DNA of 22,900 nt from Bacillota bacterium (GTDB taxonomy: Bacteria; Bacillota; Clostridia; Christensenellales; CAG-138): contig JAEWZS010000053.1 in assembly GCA_023458355.1 (NCBI GenBank), forward strand, positions 1 to 22,900, read 5' to 3'. The translations under genes and the position numbers were made by a program. Shown here in pieces: positions 1 to 8,723 of the stretch. Under the pieces are notes generated by a model that made no database searches, was not told where the DNA came from, and saw only the letters and a list, made by a program, of their open reading frames with translations. How positions within the stretch are numbered: the stretch's first letter is position 1; every line of letters starts with the position of its first letter.

Positions 1-3000
1 CACAAGAATTCTCCCGCTTTTCCGTCTGCGTTGTCCTCCTCGTTGGTATAAAGTTTTACTTTGACCCGGTTTTTCAAAAACAGATCCACCGCGACCTCAG
101 CATTGATTTCGAGGTTTACCTTGTTGGCGTATAGATCCAGCATGCAGTCGTAAACGAGCACATCGTCAAAACCACCCAAAGCATCGCCAAACTCGGCAGG
201 CACACCGTCATCATTATACAGATAGGTTTGGTAATTGAAGCCGTTTAGGTCATAGATCAGCTCGCCCTCTGCAAGCGCAAAGTCTATGGGTTTGCCTTCT
301 TTAGATTTTATAAAATCCAGCGGTAAAGTAAGCGTCCCGCCCTCCACCACCAGCCCGACCCAGAAGTTTTCCTCTGTTTCGTTTGGTGTTTGCGCATTTT
401 CCTTTTTCGCTAAATAGCCGTCCCTGTCAAGATCCACCCTAACTGAACTCGGTGAAACAACGATTGCCTGTGTGCGCTGCTTATCTATCGTAAGGCTTCG
501 CTCGGTTACGCGCGCGGGTGTCATATAGCTTGATTCAATAAGGAAGCCTTCTCCATCCCAGGTATGGAGTTCAATCGGAACAGATGCGCATTTATCCTGC
601 AGTTTAAAATCATCCGGCAAAATGAGCAAACCATTTTGCTGCACCGTATCGCCGAAGTTAAGAAGCCCGGAATACAGCACTGGTTTTAGCTGGTCGGTAA
701 CCGGTTTGCCCGCGGCGAGCTCATCCATTTCGTTGGTATTTGGGTGTGAGTCGGCGTAAACAGCCGGTACCCCCTCCCCATAAACATCATGCCTTTCAAA
801 AGGAATTACAAGCTTTCCTACAAACGTACCTACGGGCCTCACGTCGCCATTTATAAATTCAACGGTAGCTGCTTCAACGCGAAGCGCCGCGCCCCCCGGT
901 ACAAGTAACTGCAGGCATTGTTCGTCCCAAGCGTACAACATGCCGCTCATTTTTCCTTCTAAATCAAACGTCAAAAGCGTTGCCTGCTCAAATTCTAGCC
1001 CTTCATTGTCTAACGTCTCGAGGTGTGATTTCATGGTAACGCCGCTGTTCACAAGCGAGATAAACGCCTTGGAACCGGTTTTTTGTATGTTGAGAGAGAT
1101 CCATAATTCTCCGATGTCGTGGATGGTAAACTGCTTGTATCGTATATCCGGGAGACCGCTTTTTACGACGATATTCCCGTTTTTAAGAAGCGCATCTTTA
1201 AATTCAAGTGCAAACAGATCACCCGCAAGATTTTCGTCTTGGAATGTGCTTTTCACATACCCGCTGACGGCTGCTTTGTTTATATTTGGCGATAGATCGA
1301 GACTTACAAGCGTTACGCCTATGCTTTGAAGCACAAACGGTTTCTCTAAATAGACCGTTCCCGAGCTTATAACAATCGCATTGCCCTTTTTCTCAAAATT
1401 CGCCTGCAATATGCTTACAGGAACAGGTTCTCCATACCCTATATCGAGCATGGCGGGGTTTAAGGTATTGTACGCACCATGTTCGTCGACATACTGTAAG
1501 TCAACATCGCTTAGCGTAAAACCCATGCACGTTGCTTGGTCAAAATGGAGCTTTGCCCCGCTAATCTCCTCGTTCGGCACGAAGCTTACGGAAGGAAGAG
1601 GCATAATCGGCAGCACCGGATTTAAGGATATGCCCGGAAGGATAGGCACGAGTGTTGATGCCTGCTTCACCTCAAGTAGAAACTCCTCTGCATCCTCGCC
1701 CACACTGTTCTTTGCCTTAAGCGTTACCTTGTACACGCCTAAGCTCAGGCTGTTAGGGCCGCTTAAAGTGCGCGAGGCCGCGTCTACTATAAACCCGCTT
1801 ACGGGATTGCCCGGTCTGTCCGTTGCCTCAACCGTCACCTCGATAGGCTCTGTTCCCGTAAGGCCGAAAACCGTTTGAAAGATTTCACCTTCGCGGATGC
1901 TGAAGTTTTGCTCGATGGTGATTTTCGGCGCTGCTTTCATCGGCTGTGGGATAACCGTAACGCGATTTGGCTCGAAAGTGCGGTGGATGGACAAGGCATC
2001 GGAAAATTCACTCAAATATCCGCCGGTATCGAGTACCTTTACTTTATACCAATTGAAAGCGGAAGGATCGGCGCTTTCATCCGTCCATTGCGTCTCAAAA
2101 AGCAATGGGCTTGCTTGGTAATACGTTCCGTTTTGCGTATCCGAACGGTAAACGATATACCCTACCGTGGTCTCACGGCACTTCGTTTGCGTAAGATTGG
2201 GCATTGTGGCTGCATTCCATTGTATATGGGGCTTGCCGTCCTTAAAACTGCCGCTTAAGCCCTTTATGGGGTCAAAAGGCCCGTTTCTGCGCGCCGTTGC
2301 CTCTACGGGTTCGGCGCGCGAAGAGACGAGACCGTCGTCATTCCACGCCTGAACGGTGTATAGGTACATCACACCGTATTCCGCTGTGGTATCTGTAAAC
2401 GAAAGGGGTTTTAAAAGCCCGGTAGCCGGGTCAACAATTTGCTCCGCAGCGCTTACTTCTCCTACCTTTTCCCAAAGCACCCGCTTCATCATTTCCACAC
2501 TCAGATCGCGGTATTTGGCAAGCGCTAACGGGCCAAACTCATTTAGAATATTGTTGTATGCTTTTCGCCCGTTTGTATCACCCAGTGACATGAGATTGCC
2601 CATGATATCGGCACTGCTGACTTGTGAAATGGTCCTGAATTTTGATAACGATCTGATGGGCGAACCGGGCGTACTTGCCGTGAAATTGGGTAAAAGTGCA
2701 TCCGTCAGCATACCTGTGAGGAATGCATCATTATAAGAGGGTGTTTCAAATAACGCCTCAAGAAGCGCGGGGTTTGTGTTAAGAAAATTGCCGATAGCAC
2801 CTTCCGAGATAACAGGGATGCTTGTGCGGTAAATCTCATATCGTTCGCAGTGGCCCACCGCCGAGAAATTTACCTTAACGCCGTTTTTGGTCGATAGCGG
2901 CAGCAACAAGTTCGGCGTCTGCGGCGGCTTTGTGGAGGGTACGCGAAAACGCTCAACCGTACCGATTTTAGACTCAACACCCCATGGTGTAACCGATGTC

Positions 3001-6000
3001 ACTTTATAGTAATAATAGTGCGCAAAGCTCTGTTCAACGCGCTCTGTGTATTCGGGCACCGTGATGCGATCGCCAACCAAAGTCCACGCAAGCGATGCTT
3101 CGTCAATCTCATTTTTAAACGATTCCACCTCACTGCGGTATACGCGGTAATGCGAAACCTGCGGGTCTTTCGGCGCATCCCAATCCACATAAATATAACC
3201 GCCCTCAGGCATATCCGCTATCCGCTCTGCCGCATCTAGTACTGTTGCATTATTTACTGCGACAGGCAGTATTGGGAGATTGAACTTAGGGGCTTGCTCC
3301 GGAGTAAGGCAAACAAGAAAGAGCGTCAAGCCTCCTTCTTTGTTATTAAGCCCGTTTACAATAAGCCGGTTTTTTGTTACCGCCGTATCATTTACGCGCC
3401 GCCATAAGCCAAGCTCCAGAAGCTCGCTATAGGAAAGATTCTGTAATTCATTAAGCGGTCCATGCGTAAATTCTGCGCGGTAAACGGTATAACCGCTAAG
3501 CCCTTCACCTGCGTAGACTGGCCATTGTAAACGTGCCGTGCCGTCTTTTAGTACATCCTCTCCACGCACGGCAAGAAACATATGGATGTATTTTTCCTCA
3601 GGCAAATTGTCGTAAGCCTTGTCAATGACGTTCGGCAAAGAGCCACCCGAAAGAAATGTCCCTATTTTGGCTCCATCCGCCTCTGCGCGCTCAATGGTGC
3701 CCGTAACGATACCCGAAGCATTCGGGCGCACGGAGAGATCTTTCCTTAGTAAATCGGAAAATGAAACAGATGCTTCATGCAAAATTCCGGGCGGTTCCAA
3801 AGCAAAATCGGGAAGCGTGCGACTATGCATGGCGATACGAAGCTCCGCAGGAATTTCAGACGCAACATCCGTTGGCACACCGACGCGGGCAGATTGCGAC
3901 CATGCGCTTTCGTTGTTCCAAGAATCCCACGCCGAAACCCAATATTTATAGGTACAGCCTTCCTCGATGTCTGCATCAAAATAGACGAGGTTTGGGTATG
4001 CGGCAGTGTTTAAACGAAAAAGCTGGTTGGCCTTGTTGGATCTTCTTTTTTTGGTAACGGGCGCGCCGGACACCGGCGAAAAATCGGGAGAAGTCCCCGA
4101 TGCATCCAGGTATGTATAGTCTAGGTTTGCAATGGCCACGGGAGCACCAAAGCCTTCTGCTCCAACCGACTTGGCGCGGTAAATTGTAAAGCGAACCGTA
4201 TCGGATGCATCCGTATAGATCGGCAGCACTATTCCGCGTTTCCCCAAGTTAAGATTAGCTGCATCTAAAATGGCCTTAGATGCGTTCACAGTGTCATCGG
4301 ATAATGCAGGCGACTCGATGATGGGTGCATTGGGCGGGGTGACCTTTTCTACCTTAATAGATATCGTATCGGAATACTCGCTCATGCGCCCGAACACATC
4401 AAGCGCACGGATGCGGTATTCTGCCGTCCTTCCGTTTTCCACCGTATCCTCAAAAAACACGGGTGACTCAAAATAGATGCCGGTTTCATCTAACGAATAG
4501 GAGACGGCAATCGGCCTATCGGTAACCTCAGTAAAGCCAATCTCTCCGTTAAGCCTGCGTTCAATAAGATACCCGCTTATGATGGCTCTTTCCTCTTTCG
4601 TTAAAGCCTGCTGCCAGCGAAGCGGTACACGTCCGTCCATTCCGTAGCCCAAAAGCCCTTCCGGTTTACTCAAGGGCGTTTGCGTGCCTCGCGTAACGCT
4701 GATCGATGATTTTGCACCGTTTGGCGATTCGACGACATAGGCAATTTCTGTACCGTCTTCAAGGTGAAGCTTGCTTAGATCGTCGCGGATAAGAAAACCT
4801 GCGGCAGATGCATATTCCTCATCTACAAAGCTCAGTGTTGCAAGCTGCTGCCTTGCTGTAAGTACTTCAAGGGACAAATTGTATTTTGCATCCCCATTTG
4901 GCAGCGACTTAAACGCGTCGATACCCAAAGGCGTTTCGTCCGAAATAACCGAGAATTTATTAAAAACCCATGTACGAAGTGCCGCTGCTGAAAGCGCACT
5001 GTTTTCCTGCCTGCCTAATACCCGGATGGGCTGACCCAACACTACATCGGTATCGGGCATTCGTTGGTCGATGTTAGCGGGCACGGTCAGCAGTGTGTCT
5101 CTCATTTTTAAGTAGTCCGTTTCGCCGCCGATGCGCGGCTTTTGCGTGAGCGTATCGGTGCGGTATGCGAGTGCGCAAAACTCACTAACGCTCTTCAAGC
5201 CTAAATCGGCAAGCTTTTCTTTTGTCAGTTCCGCCTGCATGTAAAGCGTTTGGATGATATCGGCATCGTCTACTTTAAGGCTTCCGTTTAAGCCGCTTAT
5301 GGGTGAGGCAAGCTGTTCACGTATCAACACGCTTTCCCCGTTGATCACGCGATATAGTTTATAGCCCTGCTCGGGCAGCCAGTCTGAAGTTGGGATCATA
5401 TGGATAAGCGCTTCGTCACTTTCCTCCCAAACGCTTTTCATATTCATCGCGGAGGCAAGAATAACGAGGTCGTCGTATTCGGGCGGTGTGAGAAGCGTTT
5501 GCGTTACAGCCTTAAGTTGCGCAAGCATATCGGATTGCTGCTTTACGAGTGCGGAGAGCGAAAGTCGAGTTACCCTAAATCCGTTTGGTGCGGCTACAAG
5601 CGGTGTCGCGACAAAATCGTGATTTATCTGCTCCGCTTTTAATCCTGCGGTCTTCTCCACCTCTTCAAGCTCTTTAAGCCGCGCGGATAACTGCGCGTCA
5701 ATACTTCTTAAGTTGTTCAGCGCGAGACGCGAATCGACGATGTCCGTAAGCGATTTTGCATGCAAAAGCTCTTGCACAATAGACGGGTTTTTCAAAAATG
5801 TATCGACACTTGGATCTTGGCATAATAAAAGCTCCTCAAGTGTCTCAGGTGAATTTACATCACTTGGGGCGAGCACATATGTGCGCTCCGGCAGATAAGA
5901 AAAGACCCCGGTTGAAAATACACCGAAGGCCCATAGTACGCCGCCCGCTATCAGAAGTAAAGCGGGGAGTATCATCACAATCAAACGCGCGGTACGATTA

Positions 6001-6047
6001 CGAAACTGCGCTTGAAGCCATCGAATGGCCTTCTCAATACGTTTCAT
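1..6047 (-). CDS. Giant membrane-anchored FN3/Ig-like surface protein with EF-hand (C-terminus cut by window edge)
   Basis: The frame is open from the ATG at 6047 to the left edge, at least 2015 codons, with no stop in any stretch I re-read. A GGGGGATGGGG ribosome site lies just upstream. Residues about 21-45 form one hydrophobic segment after a basic start, read as a signal anchor with the bulk outside the cell. Residues about 105-135 look coiled-coil-like. Fibronectin-III-like units, each with a Y-x-[IV]-Y/E-R core strand and a late Y-x-[VI]-x-[AS] strand, lie near 458-568, 570-720, 820-920, 923-1035, 1036-1255 (with a large insertion) and 1255-1360. An Ig-like unit lies near 1363-1461, followed by a beta-rich region. 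Residues 1872-1883 read DLDRDGYLAKKE, a canonical EF-hand loop. No enzyme domain was recognised. A role in adhesion, cell-surface or polymer binding is inferred. It follows the TetR gene by 18 bp and is probably co-transcribed with it. Confidence 0.85.
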   Translation of the reverse strand, partial: MKRIEKAIRWLQAQFRNRTARLIVMILPALLLIAGGVLWAFGVFSTGVFSYLPERTYVLAPSDVNSPETLEELLLCQDPSVDTFLKNPSIVQELLHAKSLTDIVDSRLALNNLRSIDAQLSARLKELEEVEKTAGLKAEQINHDFVATPLVAAPNGFRVTRLSLSALVKQQSDMLAQLKAVTQTLLTPPEYDDLVILASAMNMKSVWEESDEALIHMIPTSDWLPEQGYKLYRVINGESVLIREQLASPISGLNGSLKVDDADIIQTLYMQAELTKEKLADLGLKSVSEFCALAYRTDTLTQKPRIGGETDYLKMRDTLLTVPANIDQRMPDTDVVLGQPIRVLGRQENSALSAAALRTWVFNKFSVISDETPLGIDAFKSLPNGDAKYNLSLEVLTARQQLATLSFVDEEYASAAGFLIRDDLSKLHLEDGTEIAYVVESPNGAKSSISVTRGTQTPLSKPEGLLGYGMDGRVPLRWQQALTKEERAIISGYLIERRLNGEIGFTEVTDRPIAVSYSLDETGIYFESPVFFEDTVENGRTAEYRIRALDVFGRMSEYSDTISIKVEKVTPPNAPIIESPALSDDTVNASKAILDAANLNLGKRGIVLPIYTDASDTVRFTIYRAKSVGAEGFGAPVAIANLDYTYLDASGTSPDFSPVSGAPVTKKRRSNKANQLFRLNTAAYPNLVYFDADIEEGCTYKYWVSAWDSWNNESAWSQSARVGVPTDVASEIPAELRIAMHSRTLPDFALEPPGILHEASVSFSDLLRKDLSVRPNASGIVTGTIERAEADGAKIGTFLSGGSLPNVIDKAYDNLPEEKYIHMFLAVRGEDVLKDGTARLQWPVYAGEGLSGYTVYRAEFTHGPLNELQNLSYSELLELGLWRRVNDTAVTKNRLIVNGLNNKEGGLTLFLVCLTPEQAPKFNLPILPVAVNNATVLDAAERIADMPEGGYIYVDWDAPKDPQVSHYRVYRSEVESFKNEIDEASLAWTLVGDRITVPEYTERVEQSFAHYYYYKVTSVTPWGVESKIGTVERFRVPSTKPPQTPNLLLPLSTKNGVKVNFSAVGHCERYEIYRTSIPVISEGAIGNFLNTNPALLEALFETPSYNDAFLTGMLTDALLPNFTASTPGSPIRSLSKFRTISQVSSADIMGNLMSLGDTNGRKAYNNILNEFGPLALAKYRDLSVEMMKRVLWEKVGEVSAAEQIVDPATGLLKPLSFTDTTAEYGVMYLYTVQAWNDDGLVSSRAEPVEATARRNGPFDPIKGLSGSFKDGKPHIQWNAATMPNLTQTKCRETTVGYIVYRSDTQNGTYYQASPLLFETQWTDESADPSAFNWYKVKVLDTGGYLSEFSDALSIHRTFEPNRVTVIPQPMKAAPKITIEQNFSIREGEIFQTVFGLTGTEPIEVTVEATDRPGNPVSGFIVDAASRTLSGPNSLSLGVYKVTLKAKNSVGEDAEEFLLEVKQASTLVPILPGISLNPVLPIMPLPSVSFVPNEEISGAKLHFDQATCMGFTLSDVDLQYVDEHGAYNTLNPAMLDIGYGEPVPVSILQANFEKKGNAIVISSGTVYLEKPFVLQSIGVTLVSLDLSPNINKAAVSGYVKSTFQDENLAGDLFALEFKDALLKNGNIVVKSGLPDIRYKQFTIHDIGELWISLNIQKTGSKAFISLVNSGVTMKSHLETLDNEGLEFEQATLLTFDLEGKMSGMLYAWDEQCLQLLVPGGAALRVEAATVEFINGDVRPVGTFVGKLVIPFERHDVYGEGVPAVYADSHPNTNEMDELAAGKPVTDQLKPVLYSGLLNFGDTVQQNGLLILPDDFKLQDKCASVPIELHTWDGEGFLIESSYMTPARVTERSLTIDKQRTQAIVVSPSSVRVDLDRDGYLAKKENAQTPNETEENFWVGLVVEGGTLTLPLDFIKSKEGKPIDFALAEGELIYDLNGFNYQTYLYNDDGVPAEFGDALGGFDDVLVYDCMLDLYANKVNLEINAEVAVDLFLKNRVKVKLYTNEEDNADGKAGEFL
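399..434 (-). other. EF-hand calcium-binding loop within the giant protein
   Basis: Codons for residues 1872-1883 of the giant protein read D-L-D-R-D-G-Y-L-A-K-K-E. This fits the 12-residue EF-hand loop pattern DxDxDGxhxxxE at every key position (1, 3, 5, 6, 8 and 12). It suggests a structural calcium site in the extracellular part. Only one loop was seen; no paired second EF-hand was noticed nearby. Confidence 0.7.
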
Positions 6048-6065
6048 ACCCCATCCCCCGGATTG

Positions 6066-6674
6066 TTATTCCAATTGCGCAAAGATGAAATCTACGTGGT
6101 TGGACAATTTTTCAATGATGCGTGCTGCATCGCGGCCTTCGTGCACAGAAGTCGACAAATCCAAAATGATGCCTAAGAAGCCGTAATGCAGTTCCTGCGC
6201 CGCAATTCTTACATCCACACCCTCTCGGAGCTTCCCCTTATTTGCCATTGAATGGAGAATCTTTTCATAATAGACGACCGGCTCATCGAGCATGAATTGC
6301 CTGACAAAGCTCCGGGCCTTTTGGTTTCCATACTGCTCTCTTAATAATATGGATGCAATCTTATCGATCTTTTCGTTTCGGTTTTTGCCGTACTTGATGA
6401 ATATGAGTCGAAACAGCTCCCTTGGTGCCATAAATTCAATCTCGTACGCAAGCTCCTTTTCATCGGGCCTCTGTTCTTTCATGCCTTGTTGAAAACAATC
6501 AAATATGCGATTCAGGATATCCTCTTTGTTTTCGTAATGGTTGTAGATGGAGCTTTCTTTAATTCCCGCTCCATAGGCAATCTTCCTTACAGATACGCCA
6601 TGGTACCCATGCTCATAGATTAAATCGATGGCGACGTCCAGTATTTTTTCTTTTGTGCCGATTGCTTCTTGCAT
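6066..6674 (-). CDS. TetR-family transcriptional regulator
   Basis: A 202-residue protein of usual TetR size. Residues about 6-52 form the helix-turn-helix DNA-binding domain, with the family pattern of a G-[VY]-x-G-[VT]-[ST]-[VM]-R-x-IA core followed by S-x-[IL]-Y-x-H/Y-[FY]-x-x-K-E. The rest is a helical ligand/dimerisation domain whose ligand cannot be read from sequence. The ATG at 6674 is chosen because GGGAGAGAG lies directly before it. It is transcribed toward the giant surface-protein gene (18 bp away) and divergently from the metal-uptake operon, so it may control either or both. Repeats around its own promoter suggest autoregulation; this is inference. Confidence 0.9.
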   Translation of the reverse strand: MQEAIGTKEKILDVAIDLIYEHGYHGVSVRKIAYGAGIKESSIYNHYENKEDILNRIFDCFQQGMKEQRPDEKELAYEIEFMAPRELFRLIFIKYGKNRNEKIDKIASILLREQYGNQKARSFVRQFMLDEPVVYYEKILHSMANKGKLREGVDVRIAAQELHYGFLGIILDLSTSVHEGRDAARIIEKLSNHVDFIFAQLE

Positions 6675-6686
6675 CTCTCTCCCATT

Positions 6687-6734
6687 GCTAACACTTGTTC
6701 ATATTATATGCAAATATTACCACCACTTGTTAGC
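6687..6734. repeat. Operator-like repeats flanking the TetR -10 box
   Basis: CACTTGTT occurs at 6692-6699 and 6724-6731, 32 bp apart (about three helical turns). GCTAACA at 6687-6693 is mirrored by TGTTAGC at 6728-6734. The first copy lies in AACA-ct-TGTT, a short palindrome. The arrangement brackets the TetR -10 box and fits an autoregulatory operator pair, but no binding evidence exists. Confidence 0.35.
6703..6708 (-). promoter_or_regulatory. Candidate -10 box of the TetR gene
   Basis: The minus strand reads TATAAT here, about 29 bp before the TetR ATG. No good -35 hexamer is visible at 17 bp; AACAAG is the nearest. It is flanked by two copies of CACTTGTT. Confidence 0.45.
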
Positions 6735-6780
6735 TTTCGCAAGCTGTTTCAGCGCATCCGCTCCGCGCATATTCTTTTTC

Positions 6781-6809
6781 TGGACAATGCAAACATTTTA
6801 TTTTATAAT
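6781..6809 (+). promoter_or_regulatory. Sigma-A promoter of the FecCD-type operon
   Basis: TGGACA at 6781-6786 (five of six matches to TTGACA), an exact 17-bp spacer, and TATAAT at 6804-6809. Transcription would start near 6816-6818, about 57 bp before the permease ATG. The palindrome at 6817-6840 begins at that point. Confidence 0.7.
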
Positions 6810-6816
6810 AAGCATG

Positions 6817-6840
6817 CGTTATTCTTAATTAAGAATAACG
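6817..6840. promoter_or_regulatory. Perfect 24-bp palindrome at the operon start site (candidate operator)
   Basis: The arms are CGTTATTCTTAA and TTAAGAATAACG, abutting with no spacer and no mismatch. It begins 8 bp after the -10 box, so a bound repressor would block initiation or early elongation. The owner may be the adjacent TetR protein or an iron or metal repressor (Fur or DtxR type). The sequence does not clearly match either consensus. Confidence 0.55.
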
Positions 6841-6873
6841 TCATCCCATATTGGATTATAAGGCTGGTTTGCA

Positions 6874-7926
6874 ATGCCGCTTTTTCACAGGAGAACGAAA
6901 TCAGAACAAAAGGAAAGACTCGACACAAAGCCGGCACATGTACTATGGCTTTTAGGTGCTGTCCTTTTCGCTGCGTTTTTCCTTTCCTTCTCCATCGGGC
7001 GCTACGGCGTACCCGTTTCGGAGGTCATACGCATCATGGTAAGCCGCATAATCCCCATGGAGCAGACATGGACGGCAGAAATGCAAACGGTGGTTCTCAA
7101 TATACGTCTGCCCAGGATTTTGCTTGCCTGCCTTGTGGGAGGCTCACTTTCTGCTGCCGGCGCTTCCTACCAGGGCGTGTTTTTAAACCCCATGGCATCG
7201 CCGGATATTTTAGGTGCATCTAGCGGTGCGGCGTTCGGTGCAGCTCTCATGATATTGCTAGGAGGCTCTTCGCGCTTGGTAACGCTTGCTGCGTTTGCTT
7301 TCAGCCTTATCACCGTTATAGCGGTTTACCTTATCGCACAGCGTGCACCGGGATTAAAGGTTGTTACACTCATCCTCGCAGGCATTATGATAAGCTCGCT
7401 TTTCACGGCGGGTACGTCCTACATAAAGCTCGTTGCAGATCCTACAAACCAGCTCCCCGCTATCACGTATTGGATGATGGGAAGCCTGTCGGGCGCGAAG
7501 CTCAAAGACGTTGCATTTGTGGTCTTGCCGATTCTTATCGGGCTTGCTCCGCTATTTTTCATCCGCTGGCAGCTGAATGTGCTTACGTTAGGCGATGAGG
7601 AGGCGCGCACGCTCGGCGTTAATGTAAATCTGATACGCCTTATCGTCATACTCTCAGCAACGCTTGTGACTGCCTCGAGTGTTTCCGTTAGCGGCATGAT
7701 TGGCTGGGTGGGGCTTGTAATCCCGCACCTTAGCCGCAAGCTCGTTGGCAGCAATTTCCGCTATCTACTACCGGCAAGTATGATCGCTGGCGCAGCCTTC
7801 CTGCTTCTTGTAGATGACGTTTCGCGAAACCTTCTTACCGTTGAAATACCCATCGGGATACTAACGGCGTTTATCGGCGCGCCGTTTTTTATCTACTTGA
7901 TCTCGAAACGGGAGAAAACGCTATGA
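6874..7926 (+). CDS. FecCD/BtuC-family ABC transporter permease
   Basis: A 350-residue multi-spanning membrane protein matching the iron-siderophore/heme/cobalamin permease family in length and motifs. It carries the hallmark R-[IL]-PR-[IL] stretch near residues 75-79, then G-A-x-Y-Q followed by NP-[LM]-A-x-P-D-[IL]-LG, and a late GWVGLVIPH-x-x-R motif, the usual ATPase-contacting loop. It probably works as a homodimer importing a metal chelate or corrinoid across the cytoplasmic membrane. The ribosome site before ATG 6874 is weak (AAGG). Its stop overlaps the ATPase start in an ATGA, showing translational coupling. Cargo is not readable from sequence. Confidence 0.92.
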   Translation: MPLFHRRTKSEQKERLDTKPAHVLWLLGAVLFAAFFLSFSIGRYGVPVSEVIRIMVSRIIPMEQTWTAEMQTVVLNIRLPRILLACLVGGSLSAAGASYQGVFLNPMASPDILGASSGAAFGAALMILLGGSSRLVTLAAFAFSLITVIAVYLIAQRAPGLKVVTLILAGIMISSLFTAGTSYIKLVADPTNQLPAITYWMMGSLSGAKLKDVAFVVLPILIGLAPLFFIRWQLNVLTLGDEEARTLGVNVNLIRLIVILSATLVTASSVSVSGMIGWVGLVIPHLSRKLVGSNFRYLLPASMIAGAAFLLLVDDVSRNLLTVEIPIGILTAFIGAPFFIYLISKREKTL

Positions 7927-8723
7927 GCCTGGAAATTCGGGATCTGAGCTTTGCCTATTTAAAACAAGAAGTACTGCGCAATGTGCGTTTTTCTGCAGCG
8001 GACGGGGAGCTGCTCGCGGTGCTCGGGCCAAACGGTGTTGGGAAGACCACGCTGTTTCGCTGCATATTGGGCTTAAGGCAAGCGTATAAGGGCAGCATTA
8101 TCATAAACGGAGAAGATACCCGCACGCTTAGCGCGCGGCAACTTGCACACCGCATCGCATATATTCCGCAGACGCACGGTATGGCGTTTAGCTACTCGGT
8201 TTTAGATATAGTACTCATGGGTACAACGCATTCTGTAGGCGCGATGTCCGTGCCAAAGGAAAAAGAGTTGCATGCGGCAAACGATGCACTGGCGCGCATG
8301 GGTATAGAAACGCTAAAACATAAAAATTTCTCCAAGCTCTCGGGCGGCGAACAACAGCTCGTTTTGATTGCCAGAGCGCTCGCGCAAAACGCCAAAACAC
8401 TTTTAATGGATGAACCTACAGCAAGTCTCGACTATGGGAACCAAACCCTTGTGCTCCGCCAGGTGCGTGCGCTTGCAGACAATGGCTATACGGTGCTTTT
8501 ATCCACGCATAACCCGCAGCATGCGCTATGGTATGCAGACCGCGCAATTGGGTTTCTCGACGGGGAAGTCCTAAAATTCGGCCCTCCGCACGATGTGGTG
8601 GATGAAGATTTGATCCATAAGCTTTACGGGGTCGATGTCCGGATTATCCATACCGAACACGGTCCTCTTATATCGCCGGAAATCGCTGTCCGCGGAAAAG
8701 AAGAGGAGTCGAAGTATGTATAA
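7923..8723 (+). CDS. FecE/FepC-type ABC transporter ATP-binding protein
   Basis: A 266-residue ATPase that powers the adjoining permease. Walker A is GPNGVGKTT at residues 35-43, the signature is LSGGEQQ at 139-145, Walker B ends in LLMDEP at 160-165 and the switch His is His196 in STHNPQHA. The domain order and length fit the FecE/BtuD family of siderophore, heme and cobalamin importers. The start overlaps the permease stop by 4 bp and the end overlaps the methyltransferase start by 8 bp, so the three genes are one translational unit. Confidence 0.94.
   Translation: MSLEIRDLSFAYLKQEVLRNVRFSAADGELLAVLGPNGVGKTTLFRCILGLRQAYKGSIIINGEDTRTLSARQLAHRIAYIPQTHGMAFSYSVLDIVLMGTTHSVGAMSVPKEKELHAANDALARMGIETLKHKNFSKLSGGEQQLVLIARALAQNAKTLLMDEPTASLDYGNQTLVLRQVRALADNGYTVLLSTHNPQHALWYADRAIGFLDGEVLKFGPPHDVVDEDLIHKLYGVDVRIIHTEHGPLISPEIAVRGKEEESKYV

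Noticed and set aside
940..5898. Many plus-strand open frames of 60-165 codons
   Set aside because: All lie antisense to the continuous giant reading frame, which shows clear FN3-like repeats; none has a credible start site or motif.
8635..8715. N-terminal extension of the methyltransferase from an earlier ATG
   Set aside because: It would overlap the ATPase gene by 89 bp, while the ATG at 8716 has a strong ribosome site and a natural domain start.
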